Part shown: positions 51,901 through 57,900 of the stretch, piece after piece
Layout of the letters: each line of letters begins with the position of its first letter
Numbering within the stretch: the first letter of the stretch is position 1
Assembly (NCBI GenBank): GCA_030386875.1
Contig: CM059570.1
Span: 34,277,422-34,341,421 of the forward strand
DNA length: 64,000 nucleotides
From: Morinoia aosen
Taxonomy: Eukaryota > Arthropoda > Malacostraca > Amphipoda > Talitridae
Direction: 5' to 3'
Notes under the pieces: model-generated
Seen by the model: the letters and a program-made list of their open reading frames with translations, nothing else
What the model was told of the DNA's origin: nothing
The model's database searches: none
Translations under genes and position numbers: made by a program

Positions 51901-54900
51901 CTGTCCAGGAGCATGGTCTCTTGAAGGCAGACACATGCAGGGTGGTATAGATTGAGGAGTTGTTTAAGTTCACAGAATTTGATTCGGTACGATTCTAAAT
52001 TCCATTGAATAAATGAATCAAAATTCATTTACAAATAGAGGTACTGGTTTGTTTTCCTTCAGGTTCCGATCACTTGAATTTTTTGGCTTTCTGCTGATCT
52101 CGATGCTCGGTCTCGGCTTCTTGATGGTGGCGATGTCGTCCGCTGTTTCTTGGTTGGTGCAGTAGGCTTTGGTTTGTAGGTCATTGAGTTTCTACTGGAG
52201 TTGCCATCGTCATCGTCGCTTCCATAGCCTTGGAGGTTTGTAAGGCTGGAAGTTGCCTCCCTCCGCTTGAAAGAGTATTTGGTGAGAGAAGCTGGCGTAG
52301 GTTTTTGGCCTTTCACTGTTTTAGGGGGTTCTCCGTTTGGCTCCAGTTGTTTTCGTTGTCGGTTGTAGACTGTAGGCACCTTGGGCTTAGAGAGTGTGGC
52401 GTTATTTATTTCTTTTTGCGTCGTCCTTTTCGGTGAAATGATGGGTTGGGATACGGCAACTGTTGGAGTTCCTGAGCTTGTACTAATTGAATCGGTGGCC
52501 TTCGATTTTACATCAGCTGTAGCTGGAGCGGATTTAGCGTTGCGAGGAGTAGAATCAGTGCACGCAGTGGTTTGGTTAGGAGGTTGTTCATTGTTGTTTT
52601 TTGCCTGAACTGGCCTTATTTCTGGTTTTGCAGGTTCTTGTTCAGTGTGAGTCGGCTGTTGTGGCATATATTCCCGAGGAGCAGCAGGGTCGGGTTCTTC
52701 CGCAGGGGTACTTGTATCTCCCCTAACTACCGCGCTATACATCCGCTCATGCTCCGGATGTTTCTCCAAAACGAGGTCCATGGCTTCTGAGCGAGAGGTC
52801 TTCAATCTCTGTTGAGTGGCTAAAATTTCACTTTCAATTTGATATTTTGGGCATTGTTTATCATTTGAGTAATGAGGCTGCCCGCAATGATAGCATCGGA
52901 CGGCATTAGGACAGGAGCTCTTTTGATGCCCTTCCTGCCCACATCGGGAGCACGTGTCTGCTTCTCTGCGGCAGTATTTTGCAACGTGGCCATAGCGTTG
53001 GCATTTAAAGCATTGTTGCGGTCTTTCTTTATATTCTTCTACGAGCTCACTGTGCCAAGATGACAATTTCACAGCTCTTGGCCCCGTGTGCTTTTGGAAT
53101 GTCAGGATGTATGTGTCGGTAACAACTTTCTCGCCATCTCTCCTCAGCTCTATTTGCCGCAGGTCAATCACTCCCTGGTCAGCTAGGTGGTCCTTCAGTT
53201 CTTCCATAGAACACTGTCCGAAAGTCTTACTTCGGACTACACCACGAACAGTGTTGAGTGACCGGTGGGGCTCTATTACTACTCCCTTTCCGCCAATGCG
53301 GTCCAGTTTCATCAGTCTATCTGATTGGGTCACACTATTTGTCTCTATGAGGAGACTGTTATAGCCAGATTTTACAATTTTCTTTGGAGTACCAATCGTC
53401 TTAGTAATGTCGCGTTCTGCCAGCAACACGTTCAAATCTCTGGAGATATTGACCCCAGGGAATCGTACAGTATAATATTTGACATAGTATGGTATGGAGT
53501 TCTCGAACATTCCTTCCAGTCTCAGCATCTGACGCGCTCGCCGGTCATCTCGTCGTCTCCTCTTCACCTGTCGAGGGTTCATCGTTTTCCAGATGCTCTG
53601 TTCATCTCCGGTCAAAGCTTCCTCATCATTGTTAGGCTCTCGGGTTGCCTCAGCTTCCACTGTTTTGGTCTTTGAAGCGTCTTCGTTACACAAGTTTCTC
53701 TCATTCGTCTGATTTTTTCCATTATTCAACTCACTCTCGGCACTCGCTCCTTGTGTGGGGTCCACACTTAGAGGAGGCAAATCGTTAGTCTGCATTAGAG
53801 CAGAACTAACAGTATCCATTTGAGTTTCCAGGTCGTCAGCGGCAGGTAGGGATTGATGGGTTTCCATCGCGTACTGGGGAGACCCCGGTTGGCTCCCCCT
53901 AGCACAATCGCTAGGGGGCACCTTGTAACTGCTTACAAGCTCCTCAGATGATATTGGTTTAATAATCTACATAAAAGAACAAAATAATACAAAACCCCGA
54001 AGTAGGGGGGCTGCCTGCGTTGGTTCTACCTACAACAAGCTATCAAGAATAATTAAATGAGGTCAGCCTGTTATTTTACATTAATTATCTAATGTATATC
54101 AAAGACAAGTAGGTATACTAATAGTACCACCACGTAAAGGTGCAGGTCGACTAGATACACTCTAGTTAGAATGTACCTTCTATCAAATCCTTGTCAATAT
54201 TCAGCAATGTTCCCTCCATGCACATATAAACAAATACACTTGGTACCAGTAAAATTGGTAAAGGGAACAGTGAAATTTCCGGCCTTGTGGATATATTAAT
54301 CCAAATTCACAAACACTCAACAAGAAAAAGAAGCAACCCAGAGGGATTTGTAGCCCCGAAATAGTGCCCAAGAAGGGGATTGAAGTAAGTTTTTGCTGTG
54401 CCGTCACGCTAGCCACAGAGAATTAAGAGCTAGGAACCCACCGAGCTGATGCCACATGGAAAGTATCTGGAAGCCCATTAGCACGCGCATGTCTCTGTAG
54501 CGGTGCAGGAGCTTGTGCCGCTTCTGGGGACTGAATTTCTCCACCTGCAGACTGGACTGCGTCAGGAAGTCCACGCCCAACAGCAGGTAGCGGTTCCACA
54601 GCTAAAAACCAAACTCTTGTTTAGATGCGTTTCCAAAGAAGATAAGTAGAACTGTTGTAAAGAAATGTTTTCTACTCTAAATTTTGCTTTCCATTTCGCC
54701 AGCTGAGTCCAACATTTAATAAATAAAAATGGCGGAAATATTCTTATCAAAAGTCATTATTGGAATGAATGTACAAGCGATTTCTACAATACGAGTTCAA
54801 AAGACGAAACGGAAGGGAGTTCAGTTGCATTAGAGCACCAGAATCGTAGATTTAATATCCATACCCCAAACTGCATATAACATTAGGCTTCCATTCACTT

Positions 54901-57900
54901 TGAATCCCACCCGTAGGTTAGTTACATCCGGCAGTCGTGCTGATCATTTGCATCTGCGGGCCTAAAGTTACGTCCCGACAGTCGCGCTGATGAGTCACAT
55001 TCTGTGTACCCTCAGTTATGTCATACCAGTCGCACTCGGGACTAGTCTTGTCTCAGTCTGTCATCTTGTCTGTGATGATTTACCGTGTAATGTGACCAAT
55101 AATTGTGTTTTAACCAGCTTTTAACGAGTGTGCAAATAAAACTGTGCTTAGAATATATCCCTGTTATATTCGCAATAAATTTAATTTAAAGACGTACCAA
55201 CTTCTAATATCACTGTTGAACAAGAAGCAAAAAAATTTAAAGAAAAAGTAAATTTTTACTGATTTGTTGCCGTGGCCATTGGTCAAAAGGCTAGGCCACC
55301 TGACTGATTAAGGCCAAGGTGACTTTAATAAGTAATCTAGCATCTAAAAAACACAATAGGGATAGTTTTACAGCATGATTCTCAAGGGTAATGAGACTAA
55401 GTTATCTAAACGTGTTCATCAATAACATCAACCAACAGAAGTTAGCTTCACCATCTCCCAGAGATCCAACCTGATAGTTGAAGCTGGAGCCGGTGGTGAA
55501 GTGGTCGAGAATGGGCTTGGCGATCTCCTCGAGAGCACTCAAGATGGCGCTGTTGGTCACCATGAGCATGAGGAACCAGTCTTTGGGGAAGACGTGCTTG
55601 GGGGAAGTGACGAGGTTGGAGAGCAGCATGAGGAAGTTGTGGAGGACATGGCGGAGCTGCTGCGTGCTGCCAGAGGCTTCCGTTGTTGCAGAGTGCTGCA
55701 GGTGCAGCAGCCACAGCTTCTGATAGTGCATCTCGGTCATCAGCTGCAACATGCCCAGCAAGCACGCGACCAACAGCCCCTGTAAGTACAAGCGTGCGAT
55801 TCATGTAAGCTACTGATATGCCCGCATCATCAAAAACTGTAGCGTTAATTGCACGTAGAAGCTAGACAACTAAATCTATTGCTATATTTACTTTAAATGC
55901 AAGTTCTTTCTTCAAACAGTTTCGCCATTCTTGCGTCAGAATAACTATCTGAAGAATTGTTATAAATACTTATCAAGGGCAACTGAAAAACAGAAACTTG
56001 CAGTCATAAGGCAGTGAACAGGCATCCAGTTTACATGGTGGTAGAAGAGACAGACGGACAATTCAAGAAAGTAAGAAACTATATCTTTACACATAGGAAT
56101 ACGAGCGCATACAGGTTCGATCAAAGCTCATATTAGTTAAACGGGAAACACCAACCAAAAGAAGGGAAAACAGCACTCCTTTATCCCTATCAGCGCCAGT
56201 GCTAATACACTTATTCTTCAGTTGATAATCAAATTAATTTCATGTGTAAGACGCGCGGAAGTAACTGGCCTTTTAATTTGCAAATCAAATAAAGCTATGA
56301 TATATTTCTAGATTTTACGCTGCACTCTCAAGCAAGGTCTCTAGATTGGCCTGCAAATCCTCAGGTTTGAGGTTTTTGCAAATCAATTTTAATAATAAAG
56401 AGAGCTCAGCATGATTATCGAATATAGAGTGCTTTTCAAGGCCAAATTTTATTCAAGGATTTTGGCCAGAAAAAGACTATTCAGGCAATTCTGCCCTTGA
56501 ACACTCGATGCCTGGGTTTCTGCGATAACAATAACCTGTTAAGGGTTATTGACATCACATGACACAATCAGTACAGGTTTCATTCCACTGGTTAATGGGG
56601 GCATGCAATGTTAACGCACTACTGTACCAGAGCGGAGGCTGGCATCACAGGACGAGCACTGTTCAATTTCTTCTTTTTCTGTCATGACTGACGTCTTTTG
56701 ACGTACGGAAGTGACATAGTGCTGGACCAGAGACGCTGTGCATAACACTGCGTGAATTATTCATCAATAGGTTGAGGTAAGAGTTCATAATGATGCAAGA
56801 ATAGCAATAAAGCGACTCAGTTAATGAGACCTTCAGCAACAGCAACAGGCACAAAAGATAGAAACTGAATGAAGGCAAGTATGACGACAGTAAGGCACTA
56901 AATTTGAGAATCGTCCAAGATTCTCACAACCAATACCAGGACACCCAAAAACATGCATATGCGCCTTAAATCTTAGCCTTTAGCAACACCAAGTTTCACC
57001 CTAAGATCCAGCTGAAACGATTGTAGTTGGCTCTTTTATGAAACAACAGAGAAAAGCAAGATTTGTTTCTCCTGGAATAACTGCTCATAATTGTGAATGT
57101 ATTCCAAGGTAAATTCTTAAATGTACAGACACCTCACCAGTGCAAACGCATAGACACAGAACCATCAAAACACGGAGTTAAAAGACAGCTGAGCATACAA
57201 TTTTATAAAATTGCACTAAACATGCAATTCTATACATATCTCAACTTGAGAAGACCTAAATAGTATTGAGAATAATCTACAATGTGTTTCGGTGCAGTAG
57301 AACAAACTACGAAATTGATGAACATTATACCGTGCATTAGGTCCACAAAGATTATTATTAGATTATTAGTTAGTTCAAGCCTCCCTATCCTCAACAAATG
57401 AGATCCAAAGAGAGGAAGGAAGAAGGCACCATTTAGTATGGAGTTAAGGGAACGTGGAATCTATGCAGAAAGGACATAGAAACATTAAGATGAGAAAGAA
57501 GTTCATGAAACAAGATCAAAGTTGAAGAAGAAAGTAGTAGGTGCTGAAACAACAGGACAGCAGTGAACCGAAAAAAGTTGGTCCGTAACAAAACAAAAAC
57601 CTATGTTATTTTAACAAAAAGTACGCCTGCCTAACATTTAGCTCGGGCCCTCACATTGTCCCCCTGGGAGCGCTAATTCCCATAGATACAATAGTTGTAT
57701 CCCCCTGAGGGGTTAGGTCAACAAATGTATCTCCCAATTGTCCTACACCTTTAACATAAACATTCATTGGAAAGATATTCTTTCCCCTCAAATGTCAAGA
57801 GCTACACAAACAAATTCGTCAGAACAAACTAAACTGAACAAACACACAGACGCAGTGGGCACCCACATAAGTGTTACTGTTGAACTGCAATGACAAGATG

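Larger units (their letters stand above)
47757..54280 (-). mobile_element. Full-length I-clade LINE, copy B, with nested SINE
   Basis: 6524 bp on the minus strand, flanked by a 14-bp duplication GGCCTTGTGGATAT (47743-47756 and 54281-54294). Same structure as copy A and nearly identical throughout; without the nested insertion it would be about 6146 bp. It lies in the intron between DOCK exons 4 and 5 in the sense orientation of that gene. ORF1 is intact; ORF2 is broken by the insertion and by two small length changes. Confidence 0.95.
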
